DNA of 64,000 nt from Taenia hydatigena. Its lineage: Eukaryota; Platyhelminthes; Cestoda; Cyclophyllidea; Taeniidae. Each line of letters begins with the position of its first letter. Positions within the stretch are counted from its first letter, which is position 1. Made by a program: the position numbers and the translations under genes. The notes beneath the pieces were generated by a model. It was not told where the DNA came from and did no database searches. It saw nothing but the letters and a program-made list of their open reading frames with translations. This document shows positions 15,201-24,319 of the stretch, in pieces. The stretch lies in the NCBI GenBank assembly GCA_036345935.2, contig JADWOT020000009.1:11623899-11687898 (forward strand), in the 5' to 3' direction.

Positions 15201-18172
15201 GGCTGTTTGTAGATTCAGAGTGAAAATCAAGTTGGTTTGATGGACAGTTTTTCTCCAAAAAGACGAGTAGAAATAGGAACTAATTAAGAAATGAAATAAG
15301 GGCTAGAGGAAAAGGTCCACATTTTTAATGGAACACTAAACTACCTTGAGGTTCGCTACCTCAAAGGCAAGCTTAGAATTCAATCGCATTAAGAAAATAG
15401 CGAGAAGGTTATGGGCTTGGAGCAGGTGGGAGGGGCCAGGTGTTAATTTTATTCAGGTGCCTATGAAGGTAGATTTTTATGCATTGTGAAAGCAATAAAA
15501 GGGTAGAAGGGCGGAGGAGCGATGAACACTTTGAGACAATCCACTCGTGAGAAAACGCCAACACTTCATTCAGTATCTTAATTCAGTAAATTTTACCTGG
15601 GTTTGGATGCCAGTTTTTGCTAGCTGTCATGGTGATTTAAGCAATGCTTTTTGGAGGCAAATAGGAATAGATTTGTCTTGCATACAGGAAAATGCTTAGC
15701 CAACAGACACGAAGGGAGGAGCGGCAGCAGTAATGATATCTTTTCTACCTGTCAATGGGGAAGTCACGAATAACCTAAGATGCCAGCTATTTCAAAATCA
15801 GATTTACTTATGAAATTGGAGTCCGTAAAGGAGGAAGTAAAATTACTGTTGCAACAAAGTGGACCACAACAAAGGCTATAGGCATAATAATTAATGCCTT
15901 CCTATGCAAGTGGTCAACGTTACTGCACCAAAAATGGGATTGTATGACGATAGTATTTGTTACGAAGACGGACTTCATTTGTCGGCATTTTTGTAGAGGA
16001 CATAAATGAAAACAGTGTAAGGAGCCTCACAAAAATTCTTATCCCTTGTGTTAGCAATAGTGTGAATTTGCGTTACAATTTAATACCGTATTTTAGTCAA
16101 AACTACCATCGAAGCGGTATGCAAGGTGGGAAATACAATCAACTACGAACTCCAATAGCCATAAACTAAATACGGAATAACTAATGCAACTCCACCCATA
16201 ACGATAATCCGCAATTAAGGTTGGCGTGAATTTGGAAAGTATTTCCGGGAAAGGCCAACTACTCAGTATGTTAGAGCATCCAAGGGGCGCATAAAACTAG
16301 TGTAGCTTCTAAATGGAGTAATCTTTGAATAAAGATTTGAAAAGTAAGAAGCATATTAGAGATAAAGAGGATTAGATGCAACCTGCTAATATGTCCATTA
16401 GTTTAGTGTTGCTCGCAAGACGCATTCAGCTATCCCATCCTCCCTGTAATACTTATGGCCACAAAGATAGGAAGGGGATGGAGAAAGTCCACTATGAAAC
16501 TGTTTCATTAAATAATTGCATTACCAACCTTCCACTGGTTTCGAATCGCCATTGCGGGATCACCAGTAAGCAAAATGAAACAGCTATACCAACGGTTAAG
16601 AGGCTAAAGATAGACGCAAAAGTGTTTAAGTTTTAACAATAAATTTACTTTTAGAAAAAGTAGCTCGATATAAATTCGGTAAAACCAACTGCTTCTTGGA
16701 TTTTTCAGTCGATCACGTTAACAATGTTTTGTTGTTAATATTGCTTGAAAGCAACTACCTTCGCATCCTACTACAAAGGGAAGAAAAACATCAGTAGTTC
16801 GGTCCCAAGTTAAATGAGTGTACTGAACCTCACCATTACAAACGTAGTTCCAAGATTAACCTTAACGAATTCCGAGACATTTCTAATAAATAAGGATTAA
16901 ATTCAGAGTTTATTTGCATTTCCATCCAAAAAATTGGGCCGAGGAAAGTTTAAAGGAAAAAAACAAATGAAACACATTAGAGCGTATCATGCTTGCTCTA
17001 ACGCTACACACAACAATTTTGAGAGGATCAGAAAAGGCGAACTTACTTAAGCAAATAATCAGTGATTATGTTATAGCCACCGGCAGCATTAAAGTCATCC
17101 AGTAGTTGCGAAGTTGTCGAGGAGGATTCAGACAATATTTGGAAGAGAGATATAAACGCTTCCATGGAATCGGCTTTGGGGAGCTGCATTTGCTTCAAAC
17201 GCTCTACATAATCGGTAATACATCCGGCATCTGAAAAGGCAAACCCAAAGATCCTCAGACGCGGACGCAGATTACAGCAGGCGAAATGGAACAGCTTACC
17301 GTGAATGTACTGGATTACATGTGGTGTTAAACAGTTCTGCGCTAGAGTGGTGAGAATCGTGCAGCTGCTTTTGCGCCAGAAGGCGTTTGCAGACTGACAG
17401 GGGTCCACCGCTGCACTGAGAAGGTGCCGTAGGGCATCAGTGTTAACCATTTCCTCAACAGCCACTGAGGACAGACAAACATGCTGCAACAGCTAAATCG
17501 GGTACGCTACTTAGCATTGAGTTGTTCCTACCTGGGTGAATTTCCGCTGTAAATGCAATCTATCCTTCAGGGCTTCTGGATTTGGAACAGCAGGTAAGTC
17601 GAGGAAGATATAAAGGCATTTTACAAGGGTTGATGGAACGCCAGCTGCAGACATGCATTCCAGAAGGCTTGCACTGCAAGAAAGTTTCTCCAGTGTGAGA
17701 AGGAGGAGGTTGCCATTCGGCACTTGGCTAAATGAAGGGGTTGTGGATGCTTCTATGAACTCCAGAGAATCCGAAAGCCCATCTTCGAGAAAAGCTGCTA
17801 TCAATTTACTCCCATCCTCTACAGGAGTGTAAGGATGTGAGTTGACAAACCTGAGGTCTGATCAATAGCACGAATCCGTATCTCTTTCACAAATAGGCTC
17901 GACACGAAGGCGCAAAAAATGTGGACATCAGGAAAGTATTCGAAAATGTCTTGGAAAGTAGAAGAGTGGAAAATCTGGGAAGATTCTGATATGGGAGACG
18001 TTAACTATACCTCGTTAAACAGTGGAAGGGTGTCGTATATGAATTCTTCCTGTTTTGCAGAATCACGACATTTCTTGCAGGATAAGATCAGTTTATTTAG
18101 TCTGCACACATTTATTTGATCACTTTCCGACAGCTGTTTACTTTGTTTTTGCAAGCCAGAAAATGACTTCAT
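234..18172 (-). CDS. WDFY3: WDFY3/Alfy orthologue, N-terminal 13 exons (partial, runs off left edge)
   Basis: Exons, in gene order: 18172-18011, 17974-17851, 17818-17532, 17492-17047, 10895-10729, 8571-8369, 7273-7176, 7102-6939, 6113-5776, 5704-5450, 3709-3372, 3297-3123, 460-234. All have GT/AG borders and matching phases, giving about 994 residues. The translation follows the N-terminal armadillo-like part of human WDFY3 nearly without gaps; diagnostic stretches are GVPSTLVKCLYIFLDLP, NYFILDKHHL, LRDSHRCRTIFRK, MKFEPASAKHF and LRLLGCF. The ATG at 18172 has an in-frame TAG just upstream and aligns with the human start. Family role: a very large PI3P-binding scaffold linking p62-positive protein aggregates to autophagy; its PH-BEACH, WD40 and FYVE domains would lie beyond the left edge. 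The first three introns are 36, 32 and 39 nt, then one of 6.15 kb. The exon 9 acceptor (6113) lies in low-complexity Ala/Thr coding and is the least certain border. Confidence 0.93.
461..3122 (-). other. WDFY3 intron 12
   Basis: This 2.66 kb intron lies between the exon ending at 3123 and the exon beginning at 460. It is AT-rich with many stops in all frames. I see no exon, RNA gene or mobile-element coding sequence in it. Confidence 0.75.
3710..8368 (-). other. WDFY3 introns 6 to 10 (the non-exon part of this interval)
   Basis: Introns at 7274-8368, 7103-7175, 6114-6938, 5705-5775 and 3710-5449 separate well-supported exons. Two are short (73 and 71 nt) and the others run from 0.8 to 1.7 kb. 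Nothing coding was recognised inside them. A hydrophobic open frame around 7385-7669 was considered and rejected. Confidence 0.7.
8572..17046 (-). other. WDFY3 introns 5 and 4 (2.16 kb and 6.15 kb)
   Basis: Intron 4 (10896-17046) is the longest in the gene, and intron 5 covers 8572-10728. The junction is secure because the 17047 exon ends in phase 2 with AA and the 10895 exon supplies the G, keeping the WDFY3 alignment continuous. Intron 4 contains a GC-richer block near 14265-14420 that resembles sequence at 60.36 and 61.48 kb. No gene was found in either intron. Confidence 0.65.
14265..14420. repeat. Dispersed repeat fragment, related to 60355-60393 and 61476-61522
   Basis: Two short blocks recur elsewhere in the window. 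Bases 14265-14300 (core CTTCCGTTGGG) resemble 60355-60393, and 14369-14415 (ACTTCCTT..GAGAAAGA.TC..GGTGCTAC) resemble 61476-61522. By eye about two-thirds of positions agree. The block is GC-richer than its surroundings. It is probably an old interspersed element; the family is unknown. Confidence 0.4.
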
Positions 18173-18665
18173 ACTCTAGCCCTAAATGATCAAAGCAGGC
18201 ACCCCTAATGATGGTCTAGTAAAACGATCCATTAGAGAACCACATGACTAAGTGAATCTAGAAACCCAAGATTGCTCTTTTACGCTTTACACGCCATGTA
18301 AAATAATTTAAACTACTCTAATGGCACTTTATTTGTTGTTTATAGGCTATTTTTGAATTTCCTGATTCTTGATTTTCCTCATTTTAAATATTATTGCGCT
18401 TACAAAACCCGCTAGTTGCGCTGAAATGCAGTGCTGTGTGAAAGCAGTATTTGAAATAAATAGCACCTTTAATTGTCAGAAAAGGTGCGTTCTAACAGCA
18501 TTTGATTTGTGGCTTATTGCTTCTATTAGTTATTTGATCCCATCTGCCAAAACGGATAGGCTTTATTCCCGTTCCCCAAGATTATCAGGCATTAGAAGTT
18601 ATTTCAAATAAGAAATCGCTGCGGGATTTACATGAATTTATCACGAAGGCAATGTTTGTAAGCAT
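18173..18665. other. Spacer between a small unassigned gene and WDFY3
   Basis: This stretch of about 490 bases separates the stop of the upstream minus-strand gene (18666) from the WDFY3 start (18172). It is AT-rich and carries no coding signal. It presumably holds the 3' end of one gene and the promoter or trans-splice site of WDFY3. An AG three bases before the WDFY3 ATG could be a leader acceptor, which is only an inference. Confidence 0.5.
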
Positions 18666-20420
18666 CTAATGTTCAAAATCAACGGCATAACCATCGTCGA
18701 AGGTACAATAATTATTTGCCATAAATTGGAAGCGCATGAGGCAGCCCTCACCAATCTTCTTGGTCGAAGGAGGTTTGAAGGGGGGCAGGCAGTCGAGGGC
18801 GCAAGTCGCTTTAATCTCTTCTCTGCGTTTCAAATAATAATCCGGCACCCGGTAAACAAATTCGTCCAGCAGACGCGCTGGGTGCCTCTCCCAAGAGTCT
18901 GTCAGTTCTTCCGACCGTGGAATCAAATTGTGACGATTTTCTCGATAGTAAGGTGTGTAAAAATTCTGTTTTAAGTAAAGCAAGCAAATGATGAACACTA
19001 ACAAAAAACTCACTCAGATGTTCAAAATGAGACGTCCTACCCCACCGAATGCAACCCCAGAGAGTTAATGGTACTTGACCATCCCATGTTAGCTGACTTC
19101 ACCACCTTTCACCCTTCCATAGATCTAGTACTCCTATCAATCACTCATTTTATCGCTGGTGGTTGATCAGAATATTGCTTTGATTAGCTACGCTGCTCCC
19201 GTTTGTTTTCCAGCAGCCATATAACAGTTTAGAATTGTTGGCCTGGCAGACTCACATACTTGATGCACAAGATGACTTGAAAAGCCGTTACCTTTTTAGT
19301 GTTCTCCGCACAGTCATTTGGAGCATTGTACCAGTCGTCCTGTCGAAATCCCCTCCTATCATGCATCCAGAGCCGGTAGGGATCCAGCGGACTCTTATCT
19401 GGGAGACGCAGCTTCCAGTGTTCTCCCGGCTTGTTTGAAAAGATATATTTTGAATCCTTTCCCTAAGTGCAAGAAAATTAGCGCGCTTTTAGTTATCTGA
19501 TCACATTGTTGCATTCTTGAATTACTCTCAGGACGTGTATAACCACTTTCCTGTGTTCATGTTTATTTTTATTTAGTGCAAAATTTCGGGTATGCCACGA
19601 GCATGTAGCATCCTGTTTTACACTTGTTATGTAGACCATAAGTGTCTCCAACAGACCCACTCTTTCACCTTACCATGAGGCCTTAATTGGTTTCTTGCAG
19701 CTCAGGTATGATTATAAGTCGGCAAGAAGAGCTCTTCTTCACATTGAGTTATCTAACAAAGGGATAAGACCTCAACTAACCACGGTGGAGTTTTGAAAAT
19801 AGCCAGGATGATGCGGTCCGGGAAGGCATATCCTAAAGAAGGTTAGCGTAGAGGCATATGTGCGTCAGACACACCATTTGACGCGGTTTTGATCAACACA
19901 GTTCTCATCGTCTTTCACTTGTTTTCGAAGATTCTCAACGACGTTCGACATTCCGACGTTGTCAGCACGTGGCGACTATCGATCCGCCTGTAGGATTCAA
20001 GATTTTTAACTTTTCAAGGCAGCTCTCTTGGTTCGCGGCCTATTTGACTATGGGTACAAGGCATCACGTATACGCACTGTCAGTTCAAAAGCAGTCACTT
20101 AGAAAAGGACCGGTTTCGAAATAGTTTTGCAAGGATACGAGTTTGCGCCTGTTTCGCCTCGCCAGTTTTTCCCACCTCAGTGCTGCTTAGCCGTATACCT
20201 ACCTGGATTCCACCTTCCTGGTGGAGATGTGAAGATACTTCGTGTTCACTTGATTGACATCTTTATTCAGACCCCAAAGACAGCTCTGTATTGAACTTAC
20301 AGTTGTTACTATCACTCCTACAGAACGGAAGAACAATGACTGAGCCTTTCTGTCCGAGGTTATCACAGATTCTTCCATTCGCGACATGTATTCTTCTTCC
20401 GTCACGTTAAGATTTGGCAT
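18666..20420 (-). CDS. Unassigned four-exon gene, about 213 residues
   Basis: Proposed exons are 20420-20322 (ATG start), 20285-20214, 19462-19292 and 18965-18666 (stop). All junctions are phase 0, with GT/AG borders. Intron 1 is only 36 nt; the acceptors at 19462 (TTTTCTTGCACTTAG) and 18965 (TTACTTAAAACAG) are good. The product is hydrophilic and rich in Trp, Tyr and Arg, with motifs such as KPGEHWKLRLPDKSPLDPYR, RRGFRQDDWYNAP and YTPYYRENRHNLIPRSEE; there is no signal peptide or membrane segment. I do not recognise the family. Its composition recalls small ciliary or microtubule-lining proteins, but that is a guess. The donor of exon 2 could instead be at 20203, which would need another exon. 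The ATG directly follows the stop codon of the upstream gene. Confidence 0.5.
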
Positions 20421-20426
20421 TCAGTA
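20421..20426 (-). promoter_or_regulatory. Stop-start junction TGAATG is just after this point
   Basis: On the minus strand the coding sequence reads TAC TGA ATG CCA. The TGA (20423-20421) ends the 70-residue frame and the ATG (20420-20418) opens the 213-residue frame. A related ATG and the following AACCTTAACGTG are kept in the decayed copy near 21.97 kb, which supports the ATG being functional. Confidence 0.4.
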
Positions 20427-20728
20427 GCAGGAATTGGGGTTGATGTCCCTTGGGTTCAGGTTTACTTTCCGGTACCAACAGCGCAGCGCTCCGTAGGCCA
20501 TACCGCCCAGCGGGAGCACAAGGATGGAGCTTCAAGTGTTCTCAAAACCAAAACGAGGAGTTAAGCTGACTATGCCTTCGGGCCATACCAATGGCCTACA
20601 ATCCTTCTTTGTGCAAGAAATGTGTTTTGCTGTGGTGCTTTCGCATACTACAATCCCAAAGAAAACTCAGGAATCTGCAAAACTGCAGAGAAACACTTGC
20701 CGGTTATGTCAGCGTACTTTGAACTCAT
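20421..20728 (-). CDS. Unassigned small one-membrane-span protein, about 70 residues
   Basis: Proposed exons are 20728-20684 (ATG), 20647-20589 and 20529-20421 (TGA), with introns of 36 and 59 nt and consistent phases. The middle of the protein reads PQQNTFLAQRRIVGHC and is followed by a hydrophobic segment LVLPLGGMAYGALRCWY and a short polar tail ending NPNSCY. That layout resembles small inner-mitochondrial-membrane subunits such as NDUFA4-type proteins, but similarity is too weak to name it. The first exon is the least certain because its donor, GTTTTG, is poor. The stop codon TGA is immediately followed by the ATG of the next gene in the same frame, so the two may share one transcript. 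Confidence 0.4.
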
Positions 20729-21287
20729 TCGACACTCGGTAGCACTGCAAAGTTGCCCGTCTACTTTTGGAGACCCATTTTTCACTCTGGAGATTAAGAG
20801 TAATTTCTTTCTGCAAGTATCGCACATGTTTTGAGCAAATTTATCTCAAAATTGTATGAAACATGTCTTTGTCTCAAGATTACCCTGTTGGAACATTAAA
20901 ATGCATAGTCAATGAAATCCAACAGTGCGTTGTAGGATTGACAAGTATTTTAAACATTGCGATTTTCAAAGACAGAATGGTTTGGCAGTGGGAAAGGACT
21001 ATTTTGGCCTAATTATTCGGATTGATGAACTCTGACAACCTCATCAGAATAATTTTGTTTGATTTTGACTAGCACACACTCAAGAACGTGCGGGGACTTG
21101 GTGGCCTCCCGATGACTAAGAGCAATCAAGACAAAGCGGCGTGAAACGCATTGTTGGTGAGACTCCAGAAAAGTTTGAATTGCACACAGTGTTTGCCATT
21201 ACAACTAGCCACTGGTATAGTCCATGTAATTCTAGCGGTATAAAAACCCAAATGTCAAGCTTGACTGCGCATTAACTTACATAGCAG

Positions 21288-21615
21288 TCAGTAATTACAC
21301 AATAGGAAATGTTGTTCGGATTTGATGTAGCGCTCCAAATACTCTCTCCAGACAAGGAAGTCGTAACAAGGAGGTGGAATGTGTCGCTGACGTGGCCCAA
21401 GGGTCATGCCGCTCAGCAGGAATATAAGCTTGGAGAAGTTAGAATCCGCGGAGCGTCGTAACTTAGTCAGTGCTGTGGAGAAAGCACTCACCAACCGGCT
21501 GCGCCAGTCATTGGATTTGCTTACCACTGAGATATTTGACTGCCACACCGCGGGGTCCCTTTGATAATTCCACTGCATCTGCAGTTTCATCCTGTTTGGG
21601 GAGTGCTTTTCCCAT
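21288..21615 (-). CDS. Unassigned small two-exon gene, about 91 residues
   Basis: Exon 1 runs 21615-21525 from an ATG, and exon 2 runs 21472-21288 to a TGA. The 52-nt intron has a GTAAGC donor and a TTTCTCCACAG acceptor, and phases match. The product begins MGKALPKQDETADAVE and contains FSKLIFLLSGMTLGPRQR, then HIPPPCYDFLVWREYLER. It has no clear signal peptide. A second frame over 21300-21400 is also open up to a GTAAGT donor after the stop, so an alternative model exists. I do not recognise a family. It sits upstream of the two stop-start genes on the same strand. Confidence 0.35.
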
Positions 21616-21710
21616 CCCGTATGTCAATGCCAATCATAAGAACACTAGTCCAAAAGCATAGCCACTTATTAAGCACTGTAGATTAAATTAGTTTCGTGAA
21701 AATAACGCTT

Positions 21711-22400
21711 TGTGTCTGTTCCGCTTCGCCACGTTGTTTTCACTTCAGTGTTCTCCACCTGTTTCTGCCTGAGTTCTATCCAACTGGTGGTTTCACTTCG
21801 TTAGCACCTCATATAGGCACCGTAGACAGCTCCGCATCGAACTTCACCGGTGTTGCTTCAGTTATTATTAGCATTCCTGTAGAACACGAACTGGGGCGAT
21901 TACCCAAGGTGGATGTCATTTTTAGTCTTTCTGTTTGGGATAATCACAGATTTTCCCATCAATCACGTTAAGGTTTACCATTTGAGGAAAGAAATCATCG
22001 GCGGTTTTACCCCTAAGAGCTGGTTCAATTTCTGCTGTCCTGATATATCGCCTGGGCAAAAAATGCACTCTCGGCGTAGAGAAGGACTAGAAGGCCACTG
22101 GCATGGTTCAGAGGTCATACTGCCCGGTGGGGCCTTAAGTCCTGGTGGAACCAAAACGTAGAGTTAACGAAACAGTCTAAGCATTGCTCTGACACGGATC
22201 GACCTGTAAAGAGCGACCAAAATTTTTTGTAATAACTCACATTTCGCCCTCCGCTGATCCATGTCCCTCCCGAGAATAGCCATTTTTGATGAGTTGTAAA
22301 CACGCTTACCATAAACCAAGTCGCCTCCACAAAATTCCACCCTACGTGACTAGTGGCCAGGGATTTGGTTACAAGTCCAGACTGAGTACATCAAAGCCTC
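21711..22400 (-). pseudogene. Decayed tandem copy of the 20.1-20.8 kb gene pair
   Basis: Read by eye, 21711-21990 aligns with 20141-20425: both have a pyrimidine-rich CGCCACGTT/CGCCAGTTT start, CAGCTC.G..TCGAACTT, CCT(A/G)(T/C)AGAAC and CACGTTAAG. Also, 22090-22170 aligns with 20490-20575 (GGYCATACYGCCC and ACCAAAACG.(A)GAGTTAA). The copy of the exon starting with ATG and AACCTTAACGTG reaches an in-frame TAA after about 20 codons, so it is probably not functional. Divergence looks like 30 to 40 percent, which implies an old duplication. Confidence 0.45.
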
Positions 22401-24029
22401 TTACTTCGGCTCGAGGAGTTTTATGCTGTATTTTAACACCAAAACGATGGGAATCCCTGCCGATAAGGGGAACCATTATAACACGCGTCTAGTCCAAATT
22501 AAGCCATCCACTAGGCAGTTAATTCAGCTTTATGGATCATACCAGTAGCCTGCAGCCTTTCAGCACGTCAGCAATACATATTCTATCTCGGTACTACACC
22601 CCCCTTCGCTTTCGGAGAAGGCTCCAGGCGTTGTATTGGTGGAATCGAAATTCAAACCTAATTTCTATCACTGAATGCGAAATCTTAGCGTGACGAAAGA
22701 AGGGCATAGGGTGCTGATGGAGAGTTAGTGACGTCAACCTTCCACAACTACCAGTCTTATGGTCTGCAAGAATGCCAGTGACAAGAGGAATGACATAGTG
22801 AATTATCCGCATAAACTCGCTACGGAGTTGCCCATGGTGCCTATAGTGAAGGTAAGTATGCGAACACGTGACACCCCCCTCCCCCACCTCCACTGGCTGG
22901 ATGCAACTCAGATAGACAGATAGCGTTCTTGGTACCAGCGATGAAAACATAAGATGGTTCGCACATTCTACCTTCCTTCAAAAAAGGCACCAACCAGGAC
23001 TACTTTTCATATCCATTGGAAATGTCAAGAGAAATCAGTGACGTTACAGTCAGCCATCCTCTCAGTTGCACGCAAATTCAATGACTAGCACGGTTGGCTG
23101 GTGGGTGTTTCCCCACAGCATCGACTACTTCGTCATGGCCGATTCGGGAGGTTAGCTAGGGAGAGCGCAGAGGATTAACACTCGAAACGCGATGAGGCCG
23201 CTTCCGTACCTCCGCTAGACGCCATGGCCTTCGGTTCATTCCAGTGGTTCCCCTAGCTCTTCAGTGCGCCAGTAATACATACACTCTCCTAGTAATGTAG
23301 CTTCCTTAGGCTTCGGAAACAACTGGCGACACTACAAAAATTAACAGTTTCCCCATTTTTCATGGCGTTTTACATCACAAATTCCGCCTAATTAGTCAAA
23401 CCACCAAGTATGCTGAAAATTTCTCAGAACAGCGCAAAAGATACTAGTAAAGTCCATTAGATCAACCATAAAAGAATAAAATTCACACTTTCTTGATGCT
23501 TTTGTCGCAAGAAATACAGCAATTAACCTTAGAGACGAACATCCTAGACAAGCTAAAGATTGTTTCATGAGAAAAAAGGCTCTTATCGATAAAAAAGATT
23601 GCTATTATGGATGAGGAGGAATGCTTACAGACATACAGAAGTCACAAAATCACGAAGAGGGCAATAGAGACATCACGAGAAGAGGAACGGCCAGATTATC
23701 AATCTGCTCGGTGTAGGCCTCTGCCAGCACCCCAAGCGCCAACGGTAGCACCCCAGCCCGCCAGGGCCAACCATAGAACGCAGCAAGGCCAACCCACAAC
23801 AGCATCTTCAAGGCATTTGAAAAGTGATCAAATTAAATAGGGAATTCGCCTAAACTGTTTAAACCTGGATAGTTTATTAGCAGTCATTTTCAGTTATTGA
23901 CGTAGGTTACCAGTGAAAGCTGTGACGGATTAGGGAGACAAGCAAAGGCACTAAGTAAATGAACAATTCATAGCATTGTGCTAGTTTAGCTTATCAGTAG
24001 ATGATGGGTGGCGATGACGCTGAATGTTG
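22401..24029. other. Stretch without a supported gene
   Basis: Besides the repeat pair listed separately, I see no exon with good splice sites. A short plus-strand frame at 23607-23840 (Pro/Gln/Ala-rich C-terminal half) is open, but nothing around it supports a gene. Confidence 0.5.
22541..23328. repeat. Diverged repeat pair (22541-22629 and 23240-23328)
   Basis: The segment with CCAGTAGCC..CAGC(A)CGTCAGCAATACATA and TTCGCTTTCGGAGAA at 22541-22629 recurs as CCAGTGGTT..CAGTGCGCCAGTAATACATA and TTAGGCTTCGGAAAC at 23240-23328. The two copies are in the same orientation about 700 bases apart. Together with the neighbouring decayed gene copy they mark 20-23.3 kb as a duplicated region. No transposase or reverse-transcriptase coding was seen. 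Confidence 0.4.
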
Positions 24030-24225
24030 CTATACATTGGCAAACGACTTCCGAGACCTTTCGTTAAGCCGGTTCCACACATTAAACAAAGAGCAGTCTA
24101 GCTGACTCCACTTGAAGCTCACATGAACGCCAATAAGATACAGCCATAAATGGATCAATAGAATCTCCCATGTTTTGAAATGGAACATAAAGTGGTACGC
24201 AAGATTGGCCCACACCAGAACGAAG
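24030..24225 (-). CDS. Possible membrane-protein exon, unassigned
   Basis: A frame opening after an AG acceptor near 24225 (CTGTACCAAATAG) reads FVLVWANLAYHFMF and FKTWEILLIHLWLYLIGVHV, then a basic tail ending in a TAG at 24030. It looks like one or two membrane spans. Its phase does not fit the last dolichol kinase exon, and a second frame over the same DNA is also open. It could be the last exon of another gene or chance. Confidence 0.2.
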
Positions 24226-24319
24226 CTATTTGGTACAGGGCAGCATGATTAAACAGAATATAGTGCTGTACGTGTACGATGTATGTGTACCACATTTACT
24301 AATAAGTGTTGAAATTGTC

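Noticed and set aside
17819..17850. Continuous reading through the 32-base segment in WDFY3 exon 2/3
   Set aside because: A readable frame exists from the 3' side, but it breaks the frame of the upstream exon; removing it as a GT..AG intron restores the gap-free human spacing.
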